Part shown: positions 1 to 8,547 of the stretch, piece after piece
Layout of the letters: every line of letters starts with the position of its first letter
Position numbering within the stretch: the stretch's first letter is position 1
Assembly (NCBI GenBank): GCA_004554165.1
Contig: SFNQ01000001.1
Span: 1 to 64,000 of the forward strand
Origin: Clostridiales bacterium
GTDB taxonomy: Bacteria > Bacillota > Clostridia > Christensenellales > CAG-138
DNA length: 64,000 nt
Direction of reading: 5' to 3'
The notes under the pieces: generated by a model
The model's input: the letters and a program-made list of their open reading frames with translations, nothing else
Told to the model about the DNA's origin: nothing
Database searches by the model: none
Made by a program: the position numbers and the translations under genes

Positions 1-14
1 CTTTTTTAAAAGAA

Positions 15-221
15 GAACCAGAGAAACTTCCAATGGCGGCAAGCGGGGAACGCCGGAGGGAAGGCAACCTTCGTTTATCGTTGCAAGGTGGCTCTCCCCT
101 GCTCTTTTGAGGAGCAAAAGGGCTTTTCAACGAACGCTTGAACGATTTCTTTCTGCTCCTTCTTGAAAAGAAAGAACCAGAGAAACTTCCAATGGCGGCA
201 AGCGGGGAACGCCGGAGGGAA
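15..221. repeat. 48-bp direct repeat pair in leading intergenic region
   Basis: Positions 15-62 and 174-221 carry the same 48 bases, beginning GAACCAGAGAAACTTCC and ending CGCCGGAGGGAA, spaced 159 bp apart. Both copies follow a purine-rich AAAAGAA stretch. The repeat contains a weak GGCGG/CCGCC-type stem. No coding potential stands out in 1-437. The repeat differs from the 200-bp terminator-nested element found elsewhere in the window. It may be the end of a dispersed family that extends upstream of the window. Confidence 0.8.
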
Positions 222-316
222 AGCCGCTGCGCCACACGTCAAGGGTTTTTGCCCGCCTTCCACCGGCAAGAAAAACGGAGCCCAAAAAGTAAGAAAATTG
301 TAACTTTTTTTCGCAG

Positions 317-348
317 CCCACCCCCTATCTTGTGGATGGGATTTTTTT
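317..348 (+). terminator. possible terminator of a gene left of the window
   Basis: A CCCA...TGGG imperfect stem (317-340) is followed by a run of seven T (342-348). The stem is weak, so this is a tentative call. It would separate whatever lies upstream from the gene starting at 500. Confidence 0.3.
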
Positions 349-438
349 CACAAACAAGATATGGAATTGACGCGCCAAGTTCACCGTTTCGCCCCGTTTT
401 TGTAGCTTTTTTCCACTTCCAAACGGAAAGAATTATGA

Positions 439-493
439 TACAATATCCATGACTGGCAGTATAGAAATACGACCTGTCACCATACAAGGAGGG
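439..493 (+). promoter_or_regulatory. -10 box and Shine-Dalgarno of the Ig/SH3 gene
   Basis: TACAAT at 439-444 is a good -10 hexamer, but the -35 position (CTTCCA) is poor. AAGGAGGG at 486-493 is a strong ribosome-binding site seven bases before the ATG at 500. It decides this start over an in-frame ATG at 449. Confidence 0.45.
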
Positions 494-499
494 TACTCT

Positions 500-3400
500 A
501 TGAAACGTATGTTAGCTGCGCTTTTGGCGCTTGCCATGGCGCTGACGCTTCTTCCCGTCGCAGCGCTGGCGGAGATTACAGGCGTCAGCATCAGCGGCGA
601 AACAACTGTTGAGGTCGGCAAAAGTATTAAGCTGACTGCGACCGTGACCGCCGGCGAAGGAGAAGCCGATACCGTCGACTGGTCCGTCGATGGACCCGGC
701 CACGCAACGGTTAATTCCACCGGCGAAGTTACCGGTGTATCCGTGGGCGACACGGTTATCAAAGCGACCTCCACTGCGGACCCCTCGCAGACGGCTACCG
801 TTACCATCAAGGTTACGGCAAAGCTCGCAACGCCCCAGAACCTGAGCTGGAGAGGCACGACCGCCAGCTGGGACGCTGTGAGCAAAGCAAGCGGGTATAC
901 CGTCAAGCTCAAGCGGGACGGCACTGATGTGGCAACCGGGACCCCGAGCAGCAACAGTCATGATTTCAGCGCAGACATGACCACCCCGGGCAACTACACC
1001 TTTACCGTAACCGCAACCAGCACCAACAGCAACTATACCGAAAGCGATACTTCTGCGGCCAGCGCTGAGAAGAACGTCGCCGCGTCTGGCGCAGCCGTCT
1101 CGGGCGTGTCCTGGACCTCTGCAACGCCCGATACCATCTATGTGGGCGAGAGCGTGAACTGGACCGCGGCCGTCAGCCCGGCCGACGCGGGAAACAAGGA
1201 CCTGGTCTGGACCAGCAGCAACACGGGGGCAGCCAACGTTGTCGATGGCACGATTACGGCAATCGCCGCAGGCACCACCACCATCCGCGCTGCGTCCGCC
1301 GCGGACCCCACGAAGTTTGTTGAAAAGACGCTTATCGTCAAGTCGCGGGTACTCTCCAGCATCTGGGTCACCACCCCGCCCGCCAAAACCCAGTACCGTG
1401 TAGGCGATAGCTTCGATCCGGCGGGCATGGTCGTCACCGCGCGTTTTCAGGACAACGACGGCAAGCCCTCGCAGAAGGCCGTTCCCACTGGCGAGCTGAA
1501 CTTCACCTATTCCTTCGTCAAGGTCGGCGCCAGCACGGTTACCATCTCCTATGCCTATCAGGGCGGCGCGGCCAAGACCGTTACGCAGGCCGTCAGCGTT
1601 GTGGACGACAAGGTGCTCACTGGCATCACGCTGGATAAGACCAGCGCCATGCTCCCCGAGGGCAGCACCTTGCAGCTCACGGCGACGATTGTACCCACCA
1701 CCGCCGCAGACCCCACGCCGACGGTGACCTGGAAGAGCTCCGATCCCTCCATTGCAGAGGTATCCAGCACGGGCCTTGTCACGCCGGCCACGCCCCTTAA
1801 GACGGGCAAGGTTACCATCACCGCTACGGCCACCCAGACCCGGGGCGAGACCGTCACAAAGACGGCCACCTGCACCGTGCAGGTTACGGCAAAGGCTGTG
1901 TCCGGTATCTCCATCCATACCCAGCCCAACCGCAGCACCTATCGTGTGGGCGAGAGCTTTGATCCTGCAGGCATGGTGATTGAGGTTACCTATACCAACG
2001 GCACGACCGGGCTCGTCTCCGGCTCGAGCGCAACCTACTCCACCTCCGCGTTCAACGCGGCGGGCAACGTGAACTTCGCCATCAGCTATGGCGGAAAGAG
2101 CGTTGAAATTCCGCTGACGATCACCAGCGGCAAGCTGGAATCCATTGCGGTCAACACGCAGCCGCGGACGACCTACGCCGTGGGCGAGGCCTTCGACAAG
2201 ACCGGCCTGACCGTCACGGCGACCTTTGAGGGCGGCGCGACCACCGTGATCGATGCGTCGAAGCTCTCCCTGTCGAACACGGCGCTGAGCGGCCCCGGCA
2301 CGCAGAACATCACCATCTCCTATACCACGGGCGGCGTGACCAAGACCACGACGCTGACGGTGACGATTACCGGATCGAAGCTGTCCGGCATTGCGGTCAA
2401 AACCGTGCCGAACAAGGTGAATTACGTCGTCGGTGAATACTTTGACAAGACCGGCCTTGTGGTCACGGCAACGCTGGAGGATGGCACGCACTACGATGTC
2501 CAGGCCGCAAAGCTCTCCTGCACGCCCACGGCGGCCCTCAAGGAGGCCAACACCAGCGTTACGATTTCCTACACGGCCAACGGCGTAACCAAGACCACCA
2601 CCCAGACCATCACGGTGACGAACGCTACGCTGACGGGTCTCAAAATCCTCACCGAGCCCGCCAAGGTCAGCTACAATCTGGGCGAGACGCTCAACAAGAC
2701 CGGCCTCACCGCGGAGGCGAGCTTCAGCGACGGCAGCACGCGCACCATCACGGCCTCGCAGCTTGCCTGCACGCCTACAACGCTCAACACCGCCGGGTTC
2801 CGGACCATCACCGCGTCCTACACCATCAACGGCGTGAAAAAGAGCGCAACCTTCGCCGTAGAGGTTACGTCTACCCCCGGCTCCTCTTCCGGCACGGCGA
2901 CCATTGTTAACTGCAACAGCTGGGTGAACGTCCGCTCCGGCCCGTCCACGGCCTATTCGAAGATCGGCACGGCAGCCAGGGGCGCGCAGTATGAAATTCT
3001 CGGCACCTCCGGCAACTGGTACAAGGTGCAGTACGGTTCGCAGATCGGCTGGATTTACGGTGCATATGTCTCCACCAGCGGCGGCGGCGGCACCCCCTCC
3101 TCCGGAACGGCGACCATCGTCAACTGCAACAGCTGGGTGAACGTCCGCTCCGGCCCGTCCACGGCCTATTCGAAGATCGGCACAGCGGCCAGGGGCGCGC
3201 AATATGAGATCCTCGGCTATGCGACCTCCTCCGCGGGCAACCGCTGGTACAAGGTGCAGTACGGTTCCAAGGAGGGCTGGATCTATGGCCAGTATGTCTC
3301 CACCAGCGGCGGTGGCGGCGGCACCGCCACGGGCTACGGCTATATCGGCAACTGCAGCTACTGGGTGAATGTCCGCACCGGCCCCGGCACGAACTATTCG

Positions 3401-3715
3401 AAGATCGGCACGGCGGCCAAGGGCAGCTACTACCAGATCCTCGGCACCTCCGGCAACTGGCATAAGATCCAGTACACGGACACGCAGGCGGCATGGGTAT
3501 ACGGCAACTACCTCATTCATGCCGGCTCCATCGGTACGGTGACGATTAACACCACCACGGAGGTTCGCTCTGCGGCGAGCACCAGCGGCACGGCCATCGG
3601 CACTGCTGCCGCAGGCCAGAGCTACACCTGCCTGAAATCCACGGGCAACTGGTACATGATCGCCTACGGTTCGAGGGTGGGCTATGTGCCCACGGCTTAC
3701 GCCACAATGAACTGA
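500..3715 (+). CDS. secreted multidomain protein: Big_2/Big_3 Ig-like repeats and four SH3b domains
   Basis: Predicted exported protein of 1071 aa. Residues 1-24 form a signal peptide (MKRMLAAL...PVAALA) with an Ala-x-Ala cleavage site. Three Big_2-like Ig domains lie near 25-108, 200-280 and 370-462, with a fibronectin-III-like stretch at about 109-200. Five Big_3-type domains carry the signature Y-x-V-G-E-x-F-D-x-T-G-L (about 282-369 and 463-795). Four bacterial SH3 domains (about 798-860, 869-935, 943-1005, 1011-1071) have the typical V-N-V-R-S-G-P and W-Y-K-V motifs and are joined by Ser/Gly linkers. SH3b domains usually bind peptidoglycan, and Ig-like repeats act as stalks or adhesins. 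No catalytic domain, LPXTG or S-layer motif is visible. A cell-wall-associated adhesin or scaffold is inferred. The first two SH3 repeats are nearly identical at the DNA level. Confidence 0.85.
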   Translation: MKRMLAALLALAMALTLLPVAALAEITGVSISGETTVEVGKSIKLTATVTAGEGEADTVDWSVDGPGHATVNSTGEVTGVSVGDTVIKATSTADPSQTATVTIKVTAKLATPQNLSWRGTTASWDAVSKASGYTVKLKRDGTDVATGTPSSNSHDFSADMTTPGNYTFTVTATSTNSNYTESDTSAASAEKNVAASGAAVSGVSWTSATPDTIYVGESVNWTAAVSPADAGNKDLVWTSSNTGAANVVDGTITAIAAGTTTIRAASAADPTKFVEKTLIVKSRVLSSIWVTTPPAKTQYRVGDSFDPAGMVVTARFQDNDGKPSQKAVPTGELNFTYSFVKVGASTVTISYAYQGGAAKTVTQAVSVVDDKVLTGITLDKTSAMLPEGSTLQLTATIVPTTAADPTPTVTWKSSDPSIAEVSSTGLVTPATPLKTGKVTITATATQTRGETVTKTATCTVQVTAKAVSGISIHTQPNRSTYRVGESFDPAGMVIEVTYTNGTTGLVSGSSATYSTSAFNAAGNVNFAISYGGKSVEIPLTITSGKLESIAVNTQPRTTYAVGEAFDKTGLTVTATFEGGATTVIDASKLSLSNTALSGPGTQNITISYTTGGVTKTTTLTVTITGSKLSGIAVKTVPNKVNYVVGEYFDKTGLVVTATLEDGTHYDVQAAKLSCTPTAALKEANTSVTISYTANGVTKTTTQTITVTNATLTGLKILTEPAKVSYNLGETLNKTGLTAEASFSDGSTRTITASQLACTPTTLNTAGFRTITASYTINGVKKSATFAVEVTSTPGSSSGTATIVNCNSWVNVRSGPSTAYSKIGTAARGAQYEILGTSGNWYKVQYGSQIGWIYGAYVSTSGGGGTPSSGTATIVNCNSWVNVRSGPSTAYSKIGTAARGAQYEILGYATSSAGNRWYKVQYGSKEGWIYGQYVSTSGGGGGTATGYGYIGNCSYWVNVRTGPGTNYSKIGTAAKGSYYQILGTSGNWHKIQYTDTQAAWVYGNYLIHAGSIGTVTINTTTEVRSAASTSGTAIGTAAAGQSYTCLKSTGNWYMIAYGSRVGYVPTAYATMN

Positions 3716-3734
3716 CAACCGGGAAAGAACACAA

Positions 3735-3903
3735 GGCCCGCCGCAGAAACTGCGGCGGGCCTCAGAGTGTCAAAAAAGTGGCTGAACGCCACTTTTTTGA
3801 GTTTTACGGGTTTTGCCTCTCGCATTCGCTCCCGGGCGGCAAAACCCGCAAAGTACGAAATTTCTCGACAGACTGGGGCCCGCCGCAGAAACTGCGGCGG
3901 GCC
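3735..3903 (+). repeat. terminator-nested element, copy A (internally deleted)
   Basis: A 27-bp perfect hairpin (12-bp stem GGCCCGCCGCAG, loop AAA) at 3735-3761 is repeated identically at 3877-3903. Between the copies lies a shortened core (about 3763-3876, 114 bp). The core starts CAGAGTGTC and keeps the first two hairpins: TCAAAAAAGTGGC/GCCACTTTTTTGA, and GGGTTTTGCC with GGCAAAACCC. It has lost about 85 bp before the end, CTCGACAGACT. The left hairpin begins 20 bp after the stop of the secreted protein gene and is probably its terminator. Confidence 0.85.
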
Positions 3904-4079
3904 TTGCCGATTTTCAAAGCGAAAAGGAGTCGTAACAAAAAGAGGAACGGAAAAAAGGCCGCCTGGAAAACAAAGCAGGCCATAGCTACAGGCCGCCTGT
4001 TCATTTTTCAAAGGGGTGCGCTCCCCCGCCCTCTCCCGTCCGCTATTTTCTGAAGCCATAAACGGAAGAAACGGAAAAC

Positions 4080-4112
4080 AGCGCCGGCCATTACAGTCCA
4101 CCGGCGCTTTCC
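4080..4112. terminator. bidirectional hairpin between convergent genes
   Basis: AGCGCCGG (4080-4087) and CCGGCGCT (4101-4108) form an 8-bp perfect stem with a 13-nt loop. TTT follows on the plus side, and T-rich sequence on the minus side. It lies between the plus-strand secreted protein and the minus-strand membrane protein gene. The rest of 3904-4226 shows only short GC-rich direct repeats (AGGCCGCCTG twice) and no gene. Confidence 0.5.
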
Positions 4113-4226
4113 ATCCCATGACTTTCTCAAATTCTTAAAAGCTGCAAATGAAATCGGAGCGCATCTGCGGGTCCTTCCGTCAAAAGGCCGGCGCTCTGTT
4201 CTCCTGCCTTGCCGCCCAAAAGCGGG

Positions 4227-4901
4227 TCAGGAGCGCCTGGGGCGGATGCGGGGGAGGTTCCAGCGATAGTGCGCCGCAAGCAGCCGGATTGCGATGACCA
4301 GGAGCACGCATGCGGGGACAGAAATCCATTCCAGTACGCCCAGCCGAAACAGCAGATAGTACACGGCGGCGCCCGCAAGCGCGGCGATGGCGTAAACCCG
4401 CTTTTGCAGCACCATTGGAATTTTCCCAACGAGCTGATCCCGCATCAAACCGCCGCCAACGCCGGTCACCGTGCCCACAAAGATTGCAAGAAAGGCGTTT
4501 TGCACAAAGCCGGCCAGAATTGCCGCCTTGACGCCCACCACGACGAACACGCCGAGGCCGATGGCGTCCAGCAGATTGATGGCCGGATTCAGCTTTTCAA
4601 AAACGGGGGTAAAGCGATCGCCCATCCAGCGGGCCACAATGAAGGCCAGCAGCGAGACGCCCACCGCCACCGCCGCATAAATGGGCGAGCGGAAAAGCAT
4701 GGGTGGCGTCAGGCCCAGCAGGATATCCCGCATTGCGCCGCCGCCCAGCGCGGTCACAGTGCCGAGCACCACTACGCCCAGCAGATCCAGCTCCTTTTCC
4801 AGCGCAACCATTACGCCGGAAAGCGCAAAGGCCACCGTTCCCACCATCTCCAGCACAAAGACGGCGGTTTCCATATGCAGAATGACTTCGGTCAGGGACA
4901 T
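4227..4901 (-). CDS. TRIC / UPF0126-type seven-helix membrane protein (YicG-like)
   Basis: Integral membrane protein of 224 aa, built from two homologous halves. Each half carries the family signature G-G-G-x-x-R-D (LGGGAMRDILLG and VGGGLMRDQLVG) and about three membrane helices, with a further hydrophobic C-terminal segment. This is the prokaryotic trimeric intracellular cation channel family, earlier annotated as a glycine transporter. The physiological substrate is unsettled. The start at 4901 lies 8 nt after the stop of the upstream yhaM-like gene, and GGGGAGG inside that gene serves as its ribosome-binding site with a rather long 13-nt spacing. The two genes are probably co-transcribed and translationally coupled. 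Confidence 0.85.
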   Translation of the reverse strand: MSLTEVILHMETAVFVLEMVGTVAFALSGVMVALEKELDLLGVVVLGTVTALGGGAMRDILLGLTPPMLFRSPIYAAVAVGVSLLAFIVARWMGDRFTPVFEKLNPAINLLDAIGLGVFVVVGVKAAILAGFVQNAFLAIFVGTVTGVGGGLMRDQLVGKIPMVLQKRVYAIAALAGAAVYYLLFRLGVLEWISVPACVLLVIAIRLLAAHYRWNLPRIRPRRS

Positions 4902-4909
4902 GACGCGAC

Positions 4910-5890
4910 TCAATCCTCCCCGGTTTTTACGAGCCCGTGTGCATGGTTGTAAAGCTGGCGGTTGTCGAGGGCCCACTGTCGCTCGGAAAAACCCCGGGGC
5001 TGCACGCCCTCCAGCGCGGAGAACATTTCGTACATGCGGCTGTCCAGCAGGTCCAGCTCGGAGAGCACCTCGGCCTCCGGGAACATGGGCAGCCTCGGAC
5101 TGCCGAACTCCGGCGCGCCGTGATGGGAGAGCAGCATGTGCTCAACGAGCATTGCCGTGTGCTTCGGCACGCCCAGCAGCTCCGCGGTTTCCGCAACCAT
5201 GGCCGCGCCGATGTTGATATGCCCGAGAAGCTGTCCCTCGGGCGTATAGGCCGAGGCGAGGCCCAGCTCGCCCGTTTCCAGCTCCCGGAGCTTACCAATA
5301 TCGTGCAGAATCGCGCCTGTATAAACCAGATCCGTATTCAGCAGCGGGTAGGTGGCGCAGACCGCCTTTGCCAGCTGTACGATGGTCCAGCAATGGTGCA
5401 GCAGCCCGCCGCGCGTGGCATGGTGCAGCTTCACCGCAGCCGGAAAATACAGCAGCTGCTCCCGGTTTTCCCGCATCAGATACTGTACGAGGCGGCGGAG
5501 GTCGTCGTCGGAAAAGTCGCCAGCCAGTGAAAACAGCTCCTCGTACAGCCAGGCGGGGTCAAAGGGCGCGCAGGGCAGAAGGCGGGACATATCCACATTG
5601 TCCTCCGGTGTGCTTTGCCGGATGCGCTCGATCTTGAGCTGCTCTGCATCCTTCCAGAGGGTGATGCTGCCGCGGACTTTGATCACATCGCCTGCGTTGT
5701 ACTCGCCATGGGTGGCCCGGTTATAATCCCAGAGCTTTGCTACGGCCTCGCCATCGCAGTCGGCAAGCACAAGGTCCAGATAATCCGTACCCTTAATGTT
5801 CTGCCGGACAGATACGCTTTTCACGAAGCAGAAGCCCTCAAACTGGGTTGCGCCTGCGGGCAGATCGTTCAACAGTCTCATTCTGGCCAT
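4910..5890 (-). CDS. yhaM: 3'-5' exoribonuclease YhaM family (OB-fold plus HD)
   Basis: A 326-aa protein close to the usual 314 aa of YhaM. An OB-fold nucleic-acid-binding region spans about residues 10-95. An HD phosphohydrolase-type domain follows, with GGLLHHCW (about 160) and GAILHDIGK (about 190), the metal-binding His and His-Asp pairs. YhaM degrades RNA from the 3' end and is a Firmicutes RNA-turnover factor. GAGGTG lies upstream of the ATG at 5890, and TATAAT on the minus strand at 5912-5917 could be its -10, although no good -35 is seen. It is followed by the TRIC gene in a probable operon. Confidence 0.88.
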   Translation of the reverse strand: MARMRLLNDLPAGATQFEGFCFVKSVSVRQNIKGTDYLDLVLADCDGEAVAKLWDYNRATHGEYNAGDVIKVRGSITLWKDAEQLKIERIRQSTPEDNVDMSRLLPCAPFDPAWLYEELFSLAGDFSDDDLRRLVQYLMRENREQLLYFPAAVKLHHATRGGLLHHCWTIVQLAKAVCATYPLLNTDLVYTGAILHDIGKLRELETGELGLASAYTPEGQLLGHINIGAAMVAETAELLGVPKHTAMLVEHMLLSHHGAPEFGSPRLPMFPEAEVLSELDLLDSRMYEMFSALEGVQPRGFSERQWALDNRQLYNHAHGLVKTGED

Positions 5891-5981
5891 ATATCGTTCA
5901 CCTCACCGCCTATTATAGCATAGCCTGACGCTGTGCGCTCTCTTTTCTTTTACATAGGAAACGCTGCGTGCCCCTGCCGTC

Positions 5982-6010
5982 TTGTCAGGACATTGCAGGT
6001 ACTGTATAAT
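5982..6010 (+). promoter_or_regulatory. sigma-A-type promoter of the membrane protein gene
   Basis: TTGTCA (5982-5987), a 17-bp spacer and a perfect TATAAT (6005-6010) precede the gene starting at 6044. The match is strong and the position is right for a 25-30 nt leader. Confidence 0.8.
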
Positions 6011-6043
6011 GTAGTGCATAACCGGGCGAAAGCGGGAGGGCCT

Positions 6044-7690
6044 ATGACCGAGAGAAAGCGAAGCCGAATTGAAACATTAGCTGCGGCGCTGTTTTTTGCG
6101 CTCTGTTTTCTTTCATCGGCTTATCTGGCCTATCGTACATCGGAATACATCTTTGATTCGGATGCTTCCAGTGAGCTGGTGCTTGCCGAACTGCTGTCGC
6201 GGCAGGGAAGCATCCTGAGCAGCGACTGGTTCTACTCTACGGAACTGCGCGTACTCAACACACAGCTTGTTTACGCGCCGTTATTTCATATCTTCCCGGA
6301 GTGGCGCATGGTACGCTTCGTCGGCGCGGTGATATTGCAGGCGATCCTTGCGCTTTCCATGCTGTTCTGCACGCGCCAGGCGGGCGTGCAGCGCAGCGTG
6401 GGCCTTGTGTGTACGGGTCTTTTGCTGCTGCCGCTCAGCGTCAGCTATGCCCGCATTGTTCTGATGCACTGCTACTATATCCCGCACATCGCCATCGGGC
6501 TGTTTTTGACCGGGCTGATGCTGGCGGCGCTGCGCGGCGAAAAGCCGGCGCGCAGCCGGCGGTGGTATCTTTGCGGCTATCTGGCACTCAGTCTTGTTTC
6601 GGGGCTTGGCGGGCTGCGGCAGCTGATGGTGACCTTTCTTCCGCTGCTGGTGGCCTGCGGCGTTCTGCTGCTTCTGTGGTCTGAGAAAAAGCCGCTCAGC
6701 CTCCGGCCGGATTGCCTCAGGACAAGAGGGTTTGCCTATGCGCTGCTGGGGAGCGGCTTTTGCGCTGCGGGATATTTCTGCAATCTCAAGCTGCTTTCGA
6801 AGGTATATGATTTCTGGGACTTTTCAACCACCAAGCTCCTGCCCCTCCGCTTTGAAGCGCTGGAGGAGCACATTCAGAGCCTGATGTCCCTTTTTGGATA
6901 CAGGACGGGAGTGTCGCCCTTCTCCCCCGTTGGGCTGACAGGATTGGCGGGCGCAGGCCTGCTCCTTGTCTGCCTTGTGTTTTCCGCGCGCCTGCTGCGC
7001 GCAGCGCGGGAGGAGGGACCGCCCTATGGCCTTCTGCTTGCGGGTGCGCAGTTTCCTGCGGCGCTGATATCGACGTGTCCGTTGATGGCGCTGAGCGGCT
7101 GGCATGAAACCCTGTACTGGATTCCGGTGGCGGCGCTCAGTCCACTGCTGCTTGCAGCAGTCTGGACGGACGCAAAGAAACGGGGCCTGCGGCTGCGGCG
7201 CGCCGGATTGCTGCTGATGACACTGTGCGTTTGCGCCAACGCCGTTGTCGTTGAGGACTATCTGGTGGCGCGACACTGCGGGGCGGAGATAAAGGGCTCC
7301 TCCCTCTCATATGAGGGACTGAATTTCTCCGATATCGATCAGGTGCGCCGGATGCGCCCCGTCACGACCTTTCTTGTGGAACAGGGCTACCGCTATGGCT
7401 ATGCATCGTTCTGGAACGCAAACATCTGTACGGAGATGACGGACGGCGCACTACGCCTGATTCCTCTGGAATTCAAAGGGGAACAGGCCTGTTATTATGC
7501 GTGGCTGACCGCCCGCAGCGAGGCTCGGGCCGCGCTTTTGCAGGAGAAGGTGTTTTTACTGCTCACGAGCGCGGAAAGCGCGCATAACCGGCCTGCTGGC
7601 CTTGCGCAGGCGCAGCCGGTGTATGATGACGGCACCTACTGCATATTCGACCTGCCGGCAGGCAGCTTTGTTCCGGAATCACCCAGCTAA
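6044..7690 (+). CDS. polytopic membrane protein of unknown function, GT-C-like layout
   Basis: A 548-aa protein. Residues 14-33 form a first hydrophobic helix, then an extracytoplasmic stretch with an acidic FDSDAS motif, then roughly ten further hydrophobic segments and a soluble C-terminal domain from about residue 410. An Asp-rich first loop after helix 1 is typical of GT-C membrane glycosyltransferases. That is suggestive only, because I do not recognise the family. The start at 6044 is chosen because GGGAGG lies just upstream and the promoter at 5982-6010 rules out the in-frame ATG at 5933. The gene stands alone and converges with the DUF296 gene. A second protein of similar layout lies at 23399-24733. 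Confidence 0.7.
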   Translation: MTERKRSRIETLAAALFFALCFLSSAYLAYRTSEYIFDSDASSELVLAELLSRQGSILSSDWFYSTELRVLNTQLVYAPLFHIFPEWRMVRFVGAVILQAILALSMLFCTRQAGVQRSVGLVCTGLLLLPLSVSYARIVLMHCYYIPHIAIGLFLTGLMLAALRGEKPARSRRWYLCGYLALSLVSGLGGLRQLMVTFLPLLVACGVLLLLWSEKKPLSLRPDCLRTRGFAYALLGSGFCAAGYFCNLKLLSKVYDFWDFSTTKLLPLRFEALEEHIQSLMSLFGYRTGVSPFSPVGLTGLAGAGLLLVCLVFSARLLRAAREEGPPYGLLLAGAQFPAALISTCPLMALSGWHETLYWIPVAALSPLLLAAVWTDAKKRGLRLRRAGLLLMTLCVCANAVVVEDYLVARHCGAEIKGSSLSYEGLNFSDIDQVRRMRPVTTFLVEQGYRYGYASFWNANICTEMTDGALRLIPLEFKGEQACYYAWLTARSEARAALLQEKVFLLLTSAESAHNRPAGLAQAQPVYDDGTYCIFDLPAGSFVPESPS

Positions 7691-7810
7691 GGTGCAACGG
7701 GGAGGAATGAGCGGAGGCCAGGCTGCCCCGCCCCTCCCGGGAACGCCGCCGCGTTACGAATGCCATCGCCGCCCTGCGGACTGTGGTTTCCCTGCGCGGG
7801 GAAGGGGGGA

Positions 7811-8236
7811 TTACCAATCCATGAGATATATTCCCTCGCCTGCGTCAAAGCGGCGGCCGATGGGCGCGTCATAGCAGCGCAGAAAAAGCTCCGCCGTGGC
7901 GCTGATGACCGCGCTTTTGAGATGCCCGCCGAAGGTGGCGCCGTCCGCATCCGCAAAGGTGGCGTGGATGTGCGCGTAGGGTCTGCCCTCCAGCCGGGAC
8001 AGATTGCCCGCAACGGACGTGATCTCATAGTCGCCTTCCGGCAGAAGCCGGGGAAGAAAGGCTTTGCTTGCGCCAAGCAGCACGCCGATCTCTGCCCGGC
8101 TGGCAGCGCCAAGACCGGTGACGGAAGCGCTTTCAAGGCGCAGCAGTTCCGCCGCCTGCAAAAGGCTCTCCATCAGTTCCTCACCCCGCGACAGCCGCAG
8201 GGCTGCATCGTGCGCAGAAAGGCGCAGCAGTTCCAT
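7811..8236 (-). CDS. PPC/DUF296 domain protein
   Basis: A 141-aa protein matching the stand-alone bacterial PPC (DUF296) fold. It has an N-terminal strand-rich part with LPEGDYEITSVAGNLSR, then the conserved HIHATFADADGATFGGHL segment. The two His and the Gly-Gly-His resemble the metal- or ligand-binding edge of the trimeric PPC fold. In plants this fold is fused to AT-hooks. Bacterial versions are small trimeric proteins of unclear role, often called DNA-binding. The start at 8236 has GGAGG eight bases upstream. Longer in-frame extensions upstream lack a ribosome-binding site. It converges with the membrane protein gene on the left. Confidence 0.8.
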   Translation of the reverse strand: MELLRLSAHDAALRLSRGEELMESLLQAAELLRLESASVTGLGAASRAEIGVLLGASKAFLPRLLPEGDYEITSVAGNLSRLEGRPYAHIHATFADADGATFGGHLKSAVISATAELFLRCYDAPIGRRFDAGEGIYLMDW

Positions 8237-8547
8237 CGTTTCATCCTCCAAACTCCGAGTGTACGGGGAAATCCCGCTTTTCAGAACACACAAACCCTCC
8301 GGCCCCGCGGTATCGCCCCGGGGCGCTTTCGTTCTGCCGAAAAAAGGCTTCCGGCTGTAAAACCCCGGCAAATTCCGCCTCTGAAAAACGCGGGCGCAGG
8401 CTGGGCGGCGGCGCAATATGGGGCGGGAGAAGTCCGCCGGGGACGGAGCTTCGCCGTCCGGGATTCTCCTCCTGCGGAAAAAGCGTCCCCTGCCGGAAAG
8501 AAACACACGCCTGACGCGGGAAAGCGGAATCAAACCCGCGGGCAGGC
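8237..8547. other. 311-bp intergenic stretch with GC-rich hairpins
   Basis: No convincing gene. It holds small GC-rich inverted repeats, for example GGACGG...CCGTCC near 8440-8458 and GCCCCG...CGGGGC near 8311-8328. The first could end the ispDF transcript, whose stop is at 8548, but it has no T-tract. Confidence 0.4.

Noticed and set aside
512..3718. 1068-aa open frame antisense to the Ig/SH3 gene
   Set aside because: A product of high-GC, repetitive coding sequence on the other strand. It has no ribosome-binding site and no family resemblance, while the plus-strand frame has a signal peptide and clear domains.
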